DNA from: Jackrogersella multiformis
Taxonomy: Eukaryota; Ascomycota; Sordariomycetes; Xylariales; Hypoxylaceae
NCBI GenBank assembly: GCA_902806575.1
Contig: CADCXD010000002.1
Location: 1,984,001-2,048,000 of the forward strand
DNA: 64,000 nucleotides
Reading direction: 5' to 3'
Part shown: positions 46,544-58,290 of the stretch, piece by piece
Numbering within the stretch: the first letter of the stretch is position 1
Layout: every line of letters starts with the position of its first letter
Notes under the pieces: generated by a model
What the model saw: only the letters and a program-made list of their open reading frames with translations
Databases searched by the model: none
Told to the model about the DNA's origin: nothing
Translations under genes and position numbers: made by a program

Positions 46544-47830
46544 ATGGGGCAACCTATCCCGGATCTCCCGATCCTCGCTGAAGACGACTCGATGCTGTCG
46601 AGGAAATTTGGCCGCGAGATCGCCAACTACTTCAGCGGCAGTCCGCTGAATCGGGTCTCCTTTTTGAGAACGGACTATGGCTTTCTGCGTGCCGCCTTCG
46701 CTCATCCTAGCGCGTCGTTCCTGCTGATGGATAACCTGTCACCTCTTGCGAGAGACGCCGCAAACTTATCCTACGTTACTAGGGACGTAGTGATACCGTT
46801 AACCGGAGAGGAGCCTTTCAGAAATTCGGAAGAAGAACAGGCCAAGGACTTCAACTCGGCCATTACGCAGTCTGTCGTCTTGTTCCTCGGGATCGATGAG
46901 AAGAACACCGAGTTCGAGTATCGCGAGTATAAAGGCAAGCCGTACTTTGCTGTGGATGTCACTCCGAAAGGCACCACCGCAGATAAAGCTAAAAGTATAA
47001 TCGATATCGTCAAGGCTAACGGCGTCTCCTTTATCGACGGGAGGAGGCTTTTGTCTCTAAACGCTCCCGAAGGTGCGTATTGGTAAAGTTCAGATTTGTA
47101 GAGAAACAATGTACATACTCACGATTGAACAGCGGCGATATTCGCAGAAGCCCGTGCTTTGCTAGATTGGAATAGTCGGAACCCATTCTGCGGCGGATGT
47201 GGTCAGCCGACCTTATCCATCAACGCCGGATGGAAGAGAGTTTGCCCATCGTCAGATTTGGCGGGCGTCCCTGAAGGCGGCGCCGCGAAGGAAAGAGCAG
47301 ACTGTCCTACGCGGCACGGCATCAGCAATCTATGTTTTCCGCGGACAGATCCGACCGTTATCATGGCGGTGGTCTCGGCCGACGGCACCAAGCTTCTCCT
47401 CGGCCGAAACAAGCGCTTTCCGCCAGGCTGGTACAGCACGCTTGCGGGGTTCCTCGAACCCGGCGAGTCCATCGAGGAAGCGGTCCGGCGCGAGACTTGG
47501 GAAGAGAGCGGCGTGACCGTAGGCCGCGTCGTGATCCACAGCTCTCAGCCCTGGCCCTATCCCGCAAACCTGATGATCGGCGCGATAGGCCAAGCGGTTG
47601 CCGGCGGCGAGACGATCCATCTCGGCCACGACGAAGAGCTGCACGATGCTAAATGGTTCGCCCTCGACGAAGTGAGAGAGGGAATAGCGAACGGGGTCAG
47701 CGCCCTCGGAGATCCGGCACCGGCGGGATACAAGGAAGGGGGTTTAAGATTGCCGCCACAGACGGCCATCGCCAATCAGTTGATACAAGCCGTTTTGAGA
47801 GGTTACCTAGACATAGCGTCGAAGATCTAA
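46544..47830 (+). CDS. NPY1: NADH diphosphatase, Nudix hydrolase (Npy1/NudC type)
   Basis: Two exons, 46544-47072 and 47133-47830, with a 60-bp intron (donor GTGCGT, acceptor GAACAG), give 408 residues. The Nudix box is complete at residues 282-304: GFLEPGE, then REtwEEsGV. SQPWPYP at 314-320 is the signature that sets NADH diphosphatases apart. A zinc-ribbon region precedes it (FCGGCG with Cys196 and Cys199, later Cys214 and Cys234). The N-terminal domain begins with SPLNRVSFLR and HPSASFLLMDNL, usual for fungal Npy1. The enzyme cleaves NAD(P)H to NMNH plus AMP and also acts on capped RNA in some relatives. The last residues are SKI, close to a peroxisomal PTS1; yeast Npy1 is peroxisomal. 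Open sequence continues 5' of the chosen ATG, but without another Met. Confidence 0.93.
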
Positions 47831-49367
47831 GGTTTATAGTACGATTGCAGGGGACATGGCTACGGCACAAGGGGTTTATGATATATCGGGAAGCGTGGTG
47901 AATAGAAGAAGAGAAGAGCTTGGTGATTAGACGTCTATAGATTCCAAATCAGCAGAGTTTAATGACTACAGTATATATGTACCTAGATGGTTAGAAGGGA
48001 TGGTGGATCGACTATCTAGACCGGTCCGTAATCCAATTGGACCTTTGTCGATGGAACTGGAAGATCACGAGCGTTGCCCGGCTCTATGATTTTACTAGAG
48101 TCCGAGTCACCTGTCGATTCGACCATCTTACTCTCGCACAAGGTTGCATAGAGAGAACTATCTATGATGAGTCATTATCAACAAGTCTATAGCATTACTC
48201 AGCCTCTTCTCCTGGTGCGTATTGTGAGATGTAATTTGAAAGTGGATAGGTTGATCGTAAGCTTTCATTCTAAAGATTCGTTGCCAGTCTTCTGTGTATT
48301 TGAGATGAAAGCAGACTAGATATGTACCTAGTTTCTCTGAATATACCGGTTAAGAGTAGTATCCTCACAACACGATTGTAAAAAAGAGAATTGTCATAGT
48401 CAGGACGAATATGACGACGGAAATCGAGTGTGTGAAAAAGGAAAAGGTTGGAAAAAAAGGCTTGGTAGGAGGTAGTCACGTGCTAAATGCCGCCCTATCC
48501 TGGTACCTACCTAGCCTAGGTACACTACACTAGATACAATTACCTAAGGGACTAGGGCCGCATTGATGATTGGCCGAGTGGGCGCCCACATGCCGCCCCA
48601 CCTTCGCAATTGGCGGCCTTTAAATAAAATTCTCCCGCGCCTCGACCTTTCAGAAATTTCTTCTTTTTCTTTCCTCATCATCAGTTTGGGTTAAATCTAC
48701 ATCGTCAAATGTTTATTTAATTTCAACTGGAGGCTCCACTACGGTGGCTTGCTGAGGGTTATCATCTCATTCACCATGGGTTTCCTTCCGTTCCCGGCCT
48801 CCTCCATCGACTCGAAAGCGCCTTTCCATACAGTCGTTGACGCCAGCTCCTCCTGGTTCGCGACTGTGGGGTGTTTCCTACATTCTTATCTGAAATGTCT
48901 CTGTCTAGTCAGTTGCAAGATGCGTATTTTACGCCGAGTACCTAGGTAGTGTTGAATCCGAGAAATATATTCTCGGTCTGTTGGGACAAATCGAGAAAAT
49001 CAACTAGAAAACATAACTTTGTCCAAAAACAATCGTAGAAAGCAAAGGACTGACTACCTCTATGAAGCACATAGCCTTCCAGTCGATTCCTGCTGCAGTG
49101 TGTACGTCTTATATACCTAGCCTAAGTACTAGGGCTAGATAGATGATGGGTAATTTTGTGATCACTAGCAGTTCGCTGGAAATTCAATATCTGCCATTCT
49201 CAACAGGTGAAAATTTTTCATGAAAATCACGATTGCGCAAAACTGCAATTATTTTAGTCTGGGAGGTTTGGTATGATTTGCTATCTGGCTATCTGCGTGC
49301 TACGACTAGAACCTAAATGCTAGGATCGCCAGTACTATATCCTCCAGTGACTTATGCGAGATCCCGT
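47831..49367. other. 1.5-kb spacer with a doubtful small gene
   Basis: 3' sides of the Nudix gene (+) and uL1 gene (-). A promoter-like stretch (TTTAAATAAAA and CT-rich sequence, 48620-48680) precedes a short open frame at 48776, listed separately. Nothing else is seen. Confidence 0.45.
48776..48949 (+). CDS. Hypothetical short ORF behind a promoter-like region
   Basis: A 57-codon frame starting in a strong context (CACCATGGG). The first 30 codons are GC-rich with good codon choice (MGFLPFPASSIDSKAPFH), unlike the second half, which runs into TACCTAGGTAG at the stop. An upstream TTTAAATAAAA and a pyrimidine-rich leader look like a real promoter. It may be the first exon of a truncated gene (a possible donor GTGTTT follows the good half), or noise. 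No similarity recognised. Confidence 0.25.
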   Translation: MGFLPFPASSIDSKAPFHTVVDASSSWFATVGCFLHSYLKCLCLVSCKMRILRRVPR

Positions 49368-50212
49368 TTAGTAGAGGCGCTTGGGGGGAGACATGGTAGC
49401 CTTGACAGTCAAGCTACCGACGTTCTGCCAGCCCTTCTTCAGCAACGACACAAGGTAGTTGATAGCCAACATGATGTTGCCGACGAGCTCGTCCTCGGTC
49501 ATGCCTACGTTTCCGACGGCGACGCCCATGCAGAGAACCTTCTTCAGCTGGAACTTGATGGTGGACTTGACTTCGTTGATCTTGCCGGTGAGGTCGTCGG
49601 AGTGAGAGACGGGAGTAGGGAATTTACCAGCTGGTACGACGGTTAGATCATAGCTCTATCGCGAGACTGAGAAGTTTTGATGTACTTACCCTTGGACAGA
49701 CCAGGACCCAAGAGACGAGGGATCTGCTTGATCAGAGCCTCGGAGGCGACGAACGCATCGTACTTGCGAGCGAGCTTCTTGATGAGCTTCTTGTTCTTGT
49801 TGAGCTTCTTCAAGTCGTCGGCAGACATGGCATCGACACCGCCGTGCTTGGCACGATCGAGATCGTGCTGGTCACCCAAGATGCTATATCGCAAATGTCA
49901 GTCGCTGCTGGTCCGACGGTCGCATTCGCTGGTGGGAGAGGATGTAATACCAGATGCTCATGTTGGGGCGGGGGATGGCAGGCAGCTTGATGGTGCCTGA
50001 GAAACGCTTGTCACGCTGAGGGTCATAGTTCTTGAGGCCGATCTGGAGCTCGACGGTCTCGAGGAAGTTTCGCTTCTTGGTGTTTTGAGAGTAGTCAAGC
50101 AGATCGCTGACGTTGGAACGCACTCCGGCTGTGGCGGGGTATAAATGTCAGTATATGTTCTATTGTTGATGTTATATAAGATGCAAGACGTACCGACTGT
50201 GATTTTCGACAT
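49368..50212 (-). CDS. RPL10A: 60S ribosomal protein uL1 (L10a)
   Basis: Four exons (50212-50194, 50128-49951, 49883-49690, 49630-49368) give 217 residues, exactly the usual eukaryotic length. The sequence is typical: MSKIT at the start, NTKKRNFLETVELQIGLKNY, SGTIKLP, ILGDQHD, AFVASEALIKQIPRLLGPGL and the C-terminal AINYLVSLLKKGWQNV. It forms the L1 stalk beside the ribosomal E site and guides release of deacylated tRNA. The first exon is only 19 bp, as is common in ribosomal protein genes, so the start was set by the ATG right before ITV and the splice to AGVRSNV. Introns are 59-67 bp, too short to host a snoRNA. Confidence 0.98.
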
Positions 50213-52868
50213 GATGACAGTCTTCCAGTAGATATTACTCTAATGGTGAGGATTTTTGCGTTCGTGGTTTATGAGAGATTGAGGGAAGATTGATGCTACT
50301 TGTTTGATGATGAGTTGGAGGGTTTATATAATTTTGTCCGCGTTCACATTTTGGGCTTTTGTGCGCTAGAGAAGTGAGATAAGTGGGGAATGTAGGAGGT
50401 GGTACTTAGCACAAACCATAAATATACCTAGACCTTAGAACCTCAAGCTGCAGCCACAGAGTGGTCTGCCTACGCTAGGTACCTAGGTAGGTAGGTACCT
50501 CCTAGTACAGTAAGTAAGCAGTAAGTACCTAAGGTAACTCAAAGGAACCGGGGTGACTCAGAAGAGGCATTTACTCGACAGTAGCTAAATCTTGAATTGA
50601 ACTATTGAACTGTATAGCAAAATATTGAAAAGTTAGAATACACATCTTAAAAGCATGAGGTTGTTCTAATGGGTGCCTTTTCAGCCACATTCTACCTTAC
50701 CTAGGTACTTTAGGTTCTACCTACATAGTAGGTAATTCCAGACATACCTAACCTTAACTTTACACTTATAGGGCTTAGGTACATGTGCTACCACACTCGA
50801 GTATCACAGAGCTGTGCTTATTTCCTTAGCTGGGAAGCCTCGAGTTCCAAGGACCACGGGGTCCAAGATAGGTAGCCCTCAGAATCTGCAGCCGCGAGAC
50901 GGCGTCTGAAAGGCCAATCGGATTTAAGGGTTTAACCCTTGTATCATCATGGCTCTAAACTCCCAACAGCCTTACGTAGTATAACCTCAGAGCCTTAGAT
51001 CTCCGAGGATGTGTCCTGAACGACATCTAGGGGTCTTCCATTGCTACCTAGCTACCACCTCCCACCTACTATGAAACATTACTTCGAAGCCATCGTCGCA
51101 ATTACCGGTTACCGCAGAGCCGGTCTATTGTTGGTACGGAACTCCCATCATTTCGTTTCAACCTATGATTTTGAGATCGGCGACGACGCTTAATCTGGTA
51201 AGACTCAGAGGTAAGACCTAGAGGTAAGAACTAGAACCTCCATCAGATCCATATCCGTTATACGCCAGAGGTCCCATAATCCGAGGACACCCCTTACTAC
51301 ATACATACCTGGTACTGCATGCCTCCCTAAGGTAAGTAGGTAGGTCTTACCTGGAGGCTTATAGCCCGCTTGGATTATCCAATGACGTGGAAGTGACCTG
51401 CGCCTATCACAGCTGTTCGGTTAGGCGACGAAGAGATTCGACACTATCTGTCACCTAAGGCGGCGGCACAGTTCTACACGAACGTTAAAGCATACACCCA
51501 CCAACGCAATCCTTCCCAAACGTCGGGAACCTACATCACCCGTATTCTCGGATGGCGAGTGGCAGACGAGCTCGTCGCGCGTGATGCCGAGCTGGTAAAG
51601 ATCCGAGTCCTATTACTGACGAGGGATTCTATCAACTGAAGATCCCCTGCGGGCCAGCCCTTATCGATCCAGGAGGAATCGGATAATGTCGAGGTGAAAT
51701 TCTCTGCAGCACTTCCTTCTACGATGCGACCAATCATCGGTAAGCGAATTGACCACCTTGCAGAACGCCACTTAGCTCTGATCTCCAATCGGGTGATATG
51801 GCATCGGGACCGCCTATCCCCATTCCTATTCAAGAGCATATCATCTACTTAGGCAGGTACCTAGGTAGTCAATGCGTGATATCACACCTCTCGACCTAGA
51901 CCGAAGGAATGGTTGGGTTGAATGGAATCAAACTACATCATATACAGCTCTCCGATAGATGGTATAGCTATGTCTGGCTCCTGACTAAATCTATCCTGTA
52001 ACATCTTCAACACCTTCTCGAGTTCTATATGGATCGATCCTGATTCCAATATTGCTTTACTAATGCAAAGCCGACGAAATACGCAGGTGATACAATTTGC
52101 CAACTACGTCTGATCCTGGCCAGTCGCAGGAAGAGATTTGTCAAAGTGCTATCGCCTGGTTCTTGCACCTTGATGTCTGATAAGCGCCCCCTGGGCTGAC
52201 ATGGGTCTCCTCCTGCAGACCAACGGTTACGTGCAGCAATTCTGCCCACCTGTATGCGAACCCACCACGCTAGGATCTGCCCTCCTTTCCCCAGATGGCA
52301 TCTTTCGGCCCCCGTGTGATGGGGGCAGGGGTAGTAAGGCTGTCACCGCGAGAAGCATGCCAGCAGTCATGACTACCCCGGGTCGTTTCTATGCGGAAGA
52401 GTCTGCCTAAGCTAGCTCGACAACCCTGGTCGTCGAGGTCGAGAGGCCCATACGCGTGCGGTAATCCTAAAACTAGATGGTGACGACCCCGTATCTACCT
52501 TCAGTAGATGAGCTCTAGAGCCGTCTCACATCTTAAGAATGCAAAACTCAGCATGATACCGGAGGGACAAGACTTTGCGTGGTGTAAGTACTAAGCTCTT
52601 CTCGGTTCGAGGATTTAGATAGACTGCACCCGCCCGCGCGATGCGGCATATCATGCTTGGACTCGCCATGTCGATAGCTTTGATATTCTAAGCGGTCTAC
52701 ATTTTCATGTAGAAGTTGGTCGACCTCGAGGTGACCCGAGCTTTGTTCGGCCGAAGGACGCTCGACCCCCTCTTGGGTGACGTATGCTGCCGTGAAAGTT
52801 CACGACCATCTATATATCTCGTGGCGTCTTATTTCTTTCGCTTATTATAGATCTAGCTGGATTTCAAA
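50213..52868. other. 2.7-kb spacer with decayed coding-like stretches
   Basis: Left part: uL1 promoter, then palindrome cluster 50475-50501. The part from 51.4 to 52.5 kb has more coding-like composition on the minus strand, with short frames at 51531-51839 (SSWIDKGWPAGDLQLIESL) and 51933-52370, but no complete gene. Confidence 0.4.
51933..52370 (-). pseudogene. Possible small secreted protein or its remnant
   Basis: An ATG at 52370 opens a 47-codon frame with a signal-peptide-like start (MTAGMLLAVTALLPLPPS). It stops shortly after GGQNCC. Protein-like sequence continues in other frames: HVTVGLQEETHVSPGG, then LCISKAILESGSIHIELEKV down to a stop at 51933. One splice (GTAACC to GACGTAG) would give a secreted protein of roughly 70 residues, but it does not use the longest downstream frame. 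Several stops and frame changes fit decay. No family recognised. Confidence 0.25.
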
Positions 52869-54430
52869 ATGCTGCTCCCGCCTGCTTCGGTTATCGCGAG
52901 CTGGTCGGCGGCCAACTATAATAATCCAGAAACGAGAGGATGTGTAGGCATGATTGTCGGCCTCCTGCTTGCTTGTCTTGTCACGGTCACTCTGGCGATT
53001 CGTTTATACGCACGGAAGTGGCTGACCCGAGGCTTTGGGCTCGACGATGTCCTCATACTGCTCGCATACGTAAGCCGATGCCGCAGCTTTACTTTCCTCT
53101 AGCTCTGCTCTATCACGCTAACGTTTGACAGTTTCCTGCTATCGCATTCACGATAGTCGGCATCATTGCAGAGGAGAGACTCCAATGGAACCGACACACG
53201 TGGGACGTAGAACCGAGGTTTCTCGTCCCGGGCTTGAAGTTGACGTAAGGGGCTCATGCTATATCCTACCTAGGTGGCCCATAAGCTTAAGGAGGTTCTA
53301 GGCTTGCCAACGAGATGCTATTCGATCTGGCGACCAGCTTAACCAAATTATCGATACTCACACTTCTCTACCGGCTCACGACTGCTTCGAGAGATCGCAA
53401 GAAGATGACCACTGCTGTGTTGATATCAATAACGATCGTTAGCCTCAACTGTTTCGCCTTCATCATGGTTAGCATACTGCAGTGCACGTAAGCTTACTAG
53501 CACATAAAGACTAGGTCGAAATTTAAGCTGACAAGCAGTTAGGCCTTTGTCCGAATTTTGGGATCCCTCAGCTAGTCGAGAAAATTGCATTAACCAGAAT
53601 GCCTTTCTGATGGCGGCTAGCATCATCAATACTATCACCGACTGGCTTGTCGTGCTTCTTCCCCTGAAGCTAGCGCTAAGTCTGAACTTGCCTGCTAAGC
53701 AAATTAGTATTATCATCTTCCTCTTCGGTGTCGGCGCTCTAGCAAGTTCTGCAGGAATTGCGAGAAGTTATTTTGTGTGGAAGTTGTCTACTAATTTCGA
53801 CGCCGTCTGGAATTCTTGGTTGACGTGGTTTTGCAGCGCCCTCGAGCTGAATATTGGTATAGTATGTACACGAGCTCATTCGTATCTATGGCGTTCCACT
53901 GACACGGTATTAAGATATGCGCCTCCATTCCCGCAACAAAACCTTTCTTCGCGAGCTACCTCCCGAACGTCTTCGAAACTACCTTTAGACCGCGTAGCTC
54001 GACGAATATAGGCTGCGACAGGAAGCCGCTGACGCAATCACCATCTTTGACGACTTTTATAGACCAGTCATCGTCATTATCATCATCACCATCTTCTTCC
54101 TCCTCCTCCTCCTTCCTGCCGCAGCGCCCACCGCCACTGTTTTCTCATCATCAACATTCCGACCTTAATAAACCGTTACCCCCTATATTATCAGATCAGC
54201 ATGTCGATCTAGAAGCGCAATCGGCTCTTTCAGGCGAGTTTAGCTTGTGCCACCGCTTGCCAAAGGCACCGTCACCGCTGCAGACTGGTGTAAGGTTTAG
54301 TGACCATCATAGAGGCCTACCGCCCAGCAGCTCGCAGCCGCGAGATCGGACTACAATATTTATCATGTACCGAGCGGACAACGACTCGGTGCCTATGCAA
54401 CAAATACCAAGCCGCGTTTCGTTAGCTTAA
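52869..54430 (+). CDS. Fungal rhodopsin-domain seven-helix membrane protein
   Basis: Five exons: 52869-53069, 53132-53244, 53302-53487, 53543-53861 and 53915-54430. The introns are 53-62 bp and the product is 444 residues. Landmarks of the fungal rhodopsin-type domain are present: RKWLTRGFGLDDVLILLAY near residue 50, LTKLSILTLLYRL, QCTPLSEFWDPS, then AFLMAASIINTITDWLVVLLPL and, across intron 4, NIGIICASIPATKPFFASYLP. Seven membrane segments fit. There is no N-terminal CFEM domain, so it is the simpler form of the Pth11-related group. These proteins are thought to sense surface or chemical cues at the plasma membrane; no retinal-binding lysine can be claimed. The cytosolic tail of about 150 residues is Ser/Pro/His-rich. 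Intron 3 uses GTTAG, not the nearer GCAG, to avoid a stop. Confidence 0.88.
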
Positions 54431-54770
54431 TATCGCGTGCTCGGACAATTCACATTACAATTCATAGGGCGGACGCATCTTTTTCAGTGTTTTATGATGG
54501 CGTTTTGGCAGGTATCGATGCGGGACGAGCTGTTCGATTATTTAATATTGGGCATAGGTTGCAACTCATTCTATTGGTACCATTGGGGTGGCATCTTCAC
54601 TAAAGACTACATCAGGTTAGGACTCATAAGGGTAAGGTTTGGATAGGGGTTACTACTCGGCTTGGCTAGCATAGATGGGCGGCGGCTACTATGAAGATAC
54701 CCACTTTCATTCCTAGAGTCATACAGGGAAAACTGACTTGGACATGGGACTATCATTTTCTTCTTATTTC

Positions 54771-54786
54771 CTCTCTCTCTCTCTCT
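54771..54786. repeat. (CT)8 dinucleotide repeat
   Basis: Eight perfect CT units in the 3' flank of the rhodopsin-domain gene. Confidence 0.9.
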
Positions 54787-55214
54787 TGGGTACTCTTTCT
54801 TTGGGGATTTTGATGTGATGTGTAAACCATTTACATTCAATTAAAATCGCCCACTCATTTTCATAGGCTCCTTGGGATTCTGCCTTGGGCGTGGGGGTTT
54901 CTATAAAGTACACCTAAGGTGACAGTGAGGATCGTCACAAAGAAATGCATAGAAACATACATTAAACATTGATATGCGTTGATCACCCTTCCTACATGAG
55001 ATTCTCGATGCGCGACCAGAAAGAAACGACATGTGTCGAATACGCTTGTGTATGCAACGCACGCCAATCAAACAGCTATAAATACGAATTCCTTCCCATC
55101 GTCCAGCGTAGTAATCGGGATTCATAAGCCCTACTAAAAACCTCGACTCCAGAAGGATTCGACGTTTGAAACAGGATTCAATCTAATAAGAACTCCTTGA
55201 TTGTCGAGCCTCCA

Positions 55215-55667
55215 CTACCTTTCCGTGGCACCTAGAGTGGATAGGTATCTATATTCTTCACCTTGATATCTCCGGTCGGCTGTCGGCAATGACGCCGACG
55301 AGACTGAGAATTGTAGGTGGGTGGGTAGGGTACTCCAGGTTCTAGTTTCAAAATCAGGCTGGTTCTCTTCTCTTGAAGTGATTGCCTTCATCCCTCCGTT
55401 CTCAAACTGACGTCGAGATAAGTTACACCAAGTTCTGGAGATACGGATGAGGATTACCTGCTTACCGTAAGACTCGGAGGGGGTGCGGGATAAGGAGTGA
55501 AGGATTGTTGAACATATCATAACCCTAAACCGCTGTCTTAATGGGTGGTTCGCTTCCTCAGCAGTACCATCAGGCAAGAGTCGAGATGGATGGACCAAGA
55601 ACCTGCCTAGGAATATCTCGGGTTTCCTGAAGCAGGTCTTGATCTTTCCCTGTCTGTCGTCATATTT
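55215..55667 (-). pseudogene. Coding-like fragment without a start, probable gene relic
   Basis: A 150-codon open stretch on the minus strand begins right after a CCTTAG that looks like a splice acceptor. It reads GKIKTCFRKPEIFLGRFLVHP and RLLPDGTAEEANHPLRQRFR, and ends in GATER. A 51-bp intron (GTAATC...GTCAG, 55457-55407) fits in frame, so the reading stays open either way. There is no in-frame ATG before residue 50 or so, and no upstream exon I can find. The composition is far more protein-like than the surrounding spacer. I do not recognise the family. Best reading: the 3' part of a decayed or truncated gene. Confidence 0.35.
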
Positions 55668-57609
55668 CTAAGGTCATGATGTTAGGGTTTAGTCAACTTC
55701 GGCGACCAAAGAGCAGAATTTTACGAGACTGAGAGATTATTCCAAAATAGAAGCCAGTTAAAACTACCTATTGTTAGTGAGGTAGGTACGTACCTACAGG
55801 TGTCTAAGTCAACCCGAATAATCATACAGAGTTTGAAGTGTAAATTTTATAGAGCTCTCCTAATCAACCGGATATTTGCTCAATCCTAGGCCTAATGGGA
55901 AAGAAGGAAGTATATACACTCAGGTACCTAGGTATATCCCGCATGATATAGTAGATTCGTAATTGCAGTTCAGTCCGTAGGGAATGCGCACCCCCCTTTT
56001 TATCATTCGATATTAGCTCTAGATTGCTCCCTTTACACGGGACGCCTTCTTTGAATGCTTGGTTAATTGCCTCATAGTCAGAATAAAAGCAAACGTCTAC
56101 ATAAGAGACCCCAAGACACCCTCCACTTCACATCTTCACATCCTCACATCTAATAATATCTTCACTTACCTACCTAGGTAAGTAGGTACCTACTATATAG
56201 AAAGTTATCAACGAGTTGAATAGGGCTTGCTAGAGTCTACCTACATGCCAGAACCACTACACTTCTAGGCTCTAAAGGTTTTGGCCCGAGATAGATCCCC
56301 TCTCTTTCTATCTAAATTACTATCTTTCCTGCCAAACATCCTCTTATCCTTCGAGCCACCATCAACATGATGCACATCCGTATACCCCTTGGGCCATAGA
56401 AGTGCCACCTGAAAGATGGCGTTGTTGTTAGCTACCTAGGTAGCTCGAGTTCTAACCGCCGTCGTGGATTTCTTGACCTACTTCCCTTCGACTTATTCGA
56501 TATTCAAGGTAGCCGCTCATAAGCGTAAGTTACCATCATATTTTCCGCGGCAGAAACGATTGACTATGTCCTGGGCCTTAATGCTATTTTAGGGTTCAGG
56601 GTGTGCCGCATACGATATAACTTCATCTTGAGTAGTATAGGTGGAACAGCGATGATAATCGGTTGAATACCTTCAATAGGGCATGTCACGGCTAATTACC
56701 GACCAGTGGAAGTCGGGCAACGAAGACTCAACGGAAGAATAACCGCGAAATTATCTCCAGGAGAAGCTTCAATCGGAGGAGCTTCCTAAAGGCTGCGAAA
56801 CTTGCCCCCATTAGAAGCCATAGGTATCGAGACTACTACCTATTTCCCTTTATGACTGCTTGCAGGACCCTAATGGTTCCCGTTCCACCTGCCTTTCCAG
56901 GCAGGGAGAGAACGCTTTCGATCTACGCAATGTGGAACGAGAAAGTCATAACTCAGACTACTAGAGTTGCGCTGGACAGAACACTAGCTTCATTCCCTAA
57001 TCCTAAGAAGATCAGGGAAGAAGCCAACGAGGCACAGGAGTTACGTCGGGTTTGTCCGAATCGGGGATCCAGAGAAAAGAATTGCTGTTTAAAATAGAAT
57101 TATGCTATGATAGTGTGGACTAAAAAGGGGCATGTCACCAGATGTAGCTCTACATAAGCATCCAGCTGATCAAAGTAAAGCTTAAAGGCTATGGAGACCA
57201 AACCCTCACCATGCTGCGTTTGAGGATATCATGTTCATACAGTTGAGATAACCTCGAAAACTACATCCACCGTAGACGATGGAATGTGTAGATGGAATGG
57301 GAATAACGCCGCAAAGACTGCAGAAGGAATCGAGAACTGCGGAACTGTATACCCCGCCTGAGATTACACATCTAGGATTGGCATAGCGCGACTAGACGTT
57401 GTACATCGTTATTATCATGATGGTATCAGATAGAGAGCTATCTGTAGAATTAGAAGCAGACACGGGAATAGATGCAGACCTGGGGTTCACAGTTCACTAC
57501 TCTTCGCCAGAGTAGACAAGAGCAGACAAGGTATTCAATGGATTTTATCTATTATCTAAAACAAAGGGAAATGTATTTTGCAAGGTTTAACTAAAACATA
57601 AAACAAATC

Positions 57610-57637
57610 TTTTTTTTTTTTTTTTTTTTTTTTTTTT
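57610..57637. repeat. Poly-T tract of 28
   Basis: An uninterrupted run of T followed by GG and more T-rich sequence. It could be the poly-A end of an old retroposed copy on the minus strand, but no element or target duplication is visible. Confidence 0.9.
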
Positions 57638-58290
57638 GGTTGTGGGGTTTTCCTTTTTTTCCCTTTTTTCCTTCTCAACTTTTTCCTTCTAAATGTAGCT
57701 ATGCTAAGATAGATTCAATGTCCGATAACCAAATTCAAGTGCGAGTGTCATGCAAGCAGATCACTAGGCAACAACCAATCAACAGTCTCTCTATCCACAC
57801 CTCACGATCACGATCGTCAACCATCGACCTCCGGGGCGATAGCTGCTGTGACGTTCACAATGGGCGGCCGTGAAGGCCGACATGTCTTTCTCCTCTGGCA
57901 TATCTCCGTCCTCTCAGGCTTTAAAAATCCTGGATCAACTCTCCCCCGTAACCCTCGGCATGTCCTTGGTTCTTTAGGTTTCAATCCGGGAAACTACAAT
58001 CAATGAGACGTAGCGCCGGTACCTATTCCTGGGGTCCAATGCCGGGGTCGGCTCGGAGCGTGGCGGTTCTTCAAACGAATCCTCACGGAGCCTGGCTAGG
58101 CTCCATCACGGTCTCCTGACCGGCGGGAGTAGAAGTAAAAAAGTAGGAGTATGCACTTGCAAGTTCCTTGGCTTGTTAAAAATCATCCATGGTCCGCAAA
58201 TCTAGTGTTGTCTGCACGGTACCGAGTTAGCTAGGCTGGATAGGGAACATCGACAAGGGTTATAACTATTTAGGTACGTACGTTCTTCAT

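Larger units (their letters stand above)
54431..58290. other. 3.9-kb spacer with a gene fragment
   Basis: No intact gene. Features are a (CT)n tract at 54771-54786, a coding-like fragment at 55215-55667 (listed), palindromes near 55922 and 56173, an unremarkable + frame at 56852-57097 of faint protein-like composition, and a 28-T tract at 57610. Confidence 0.45.
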
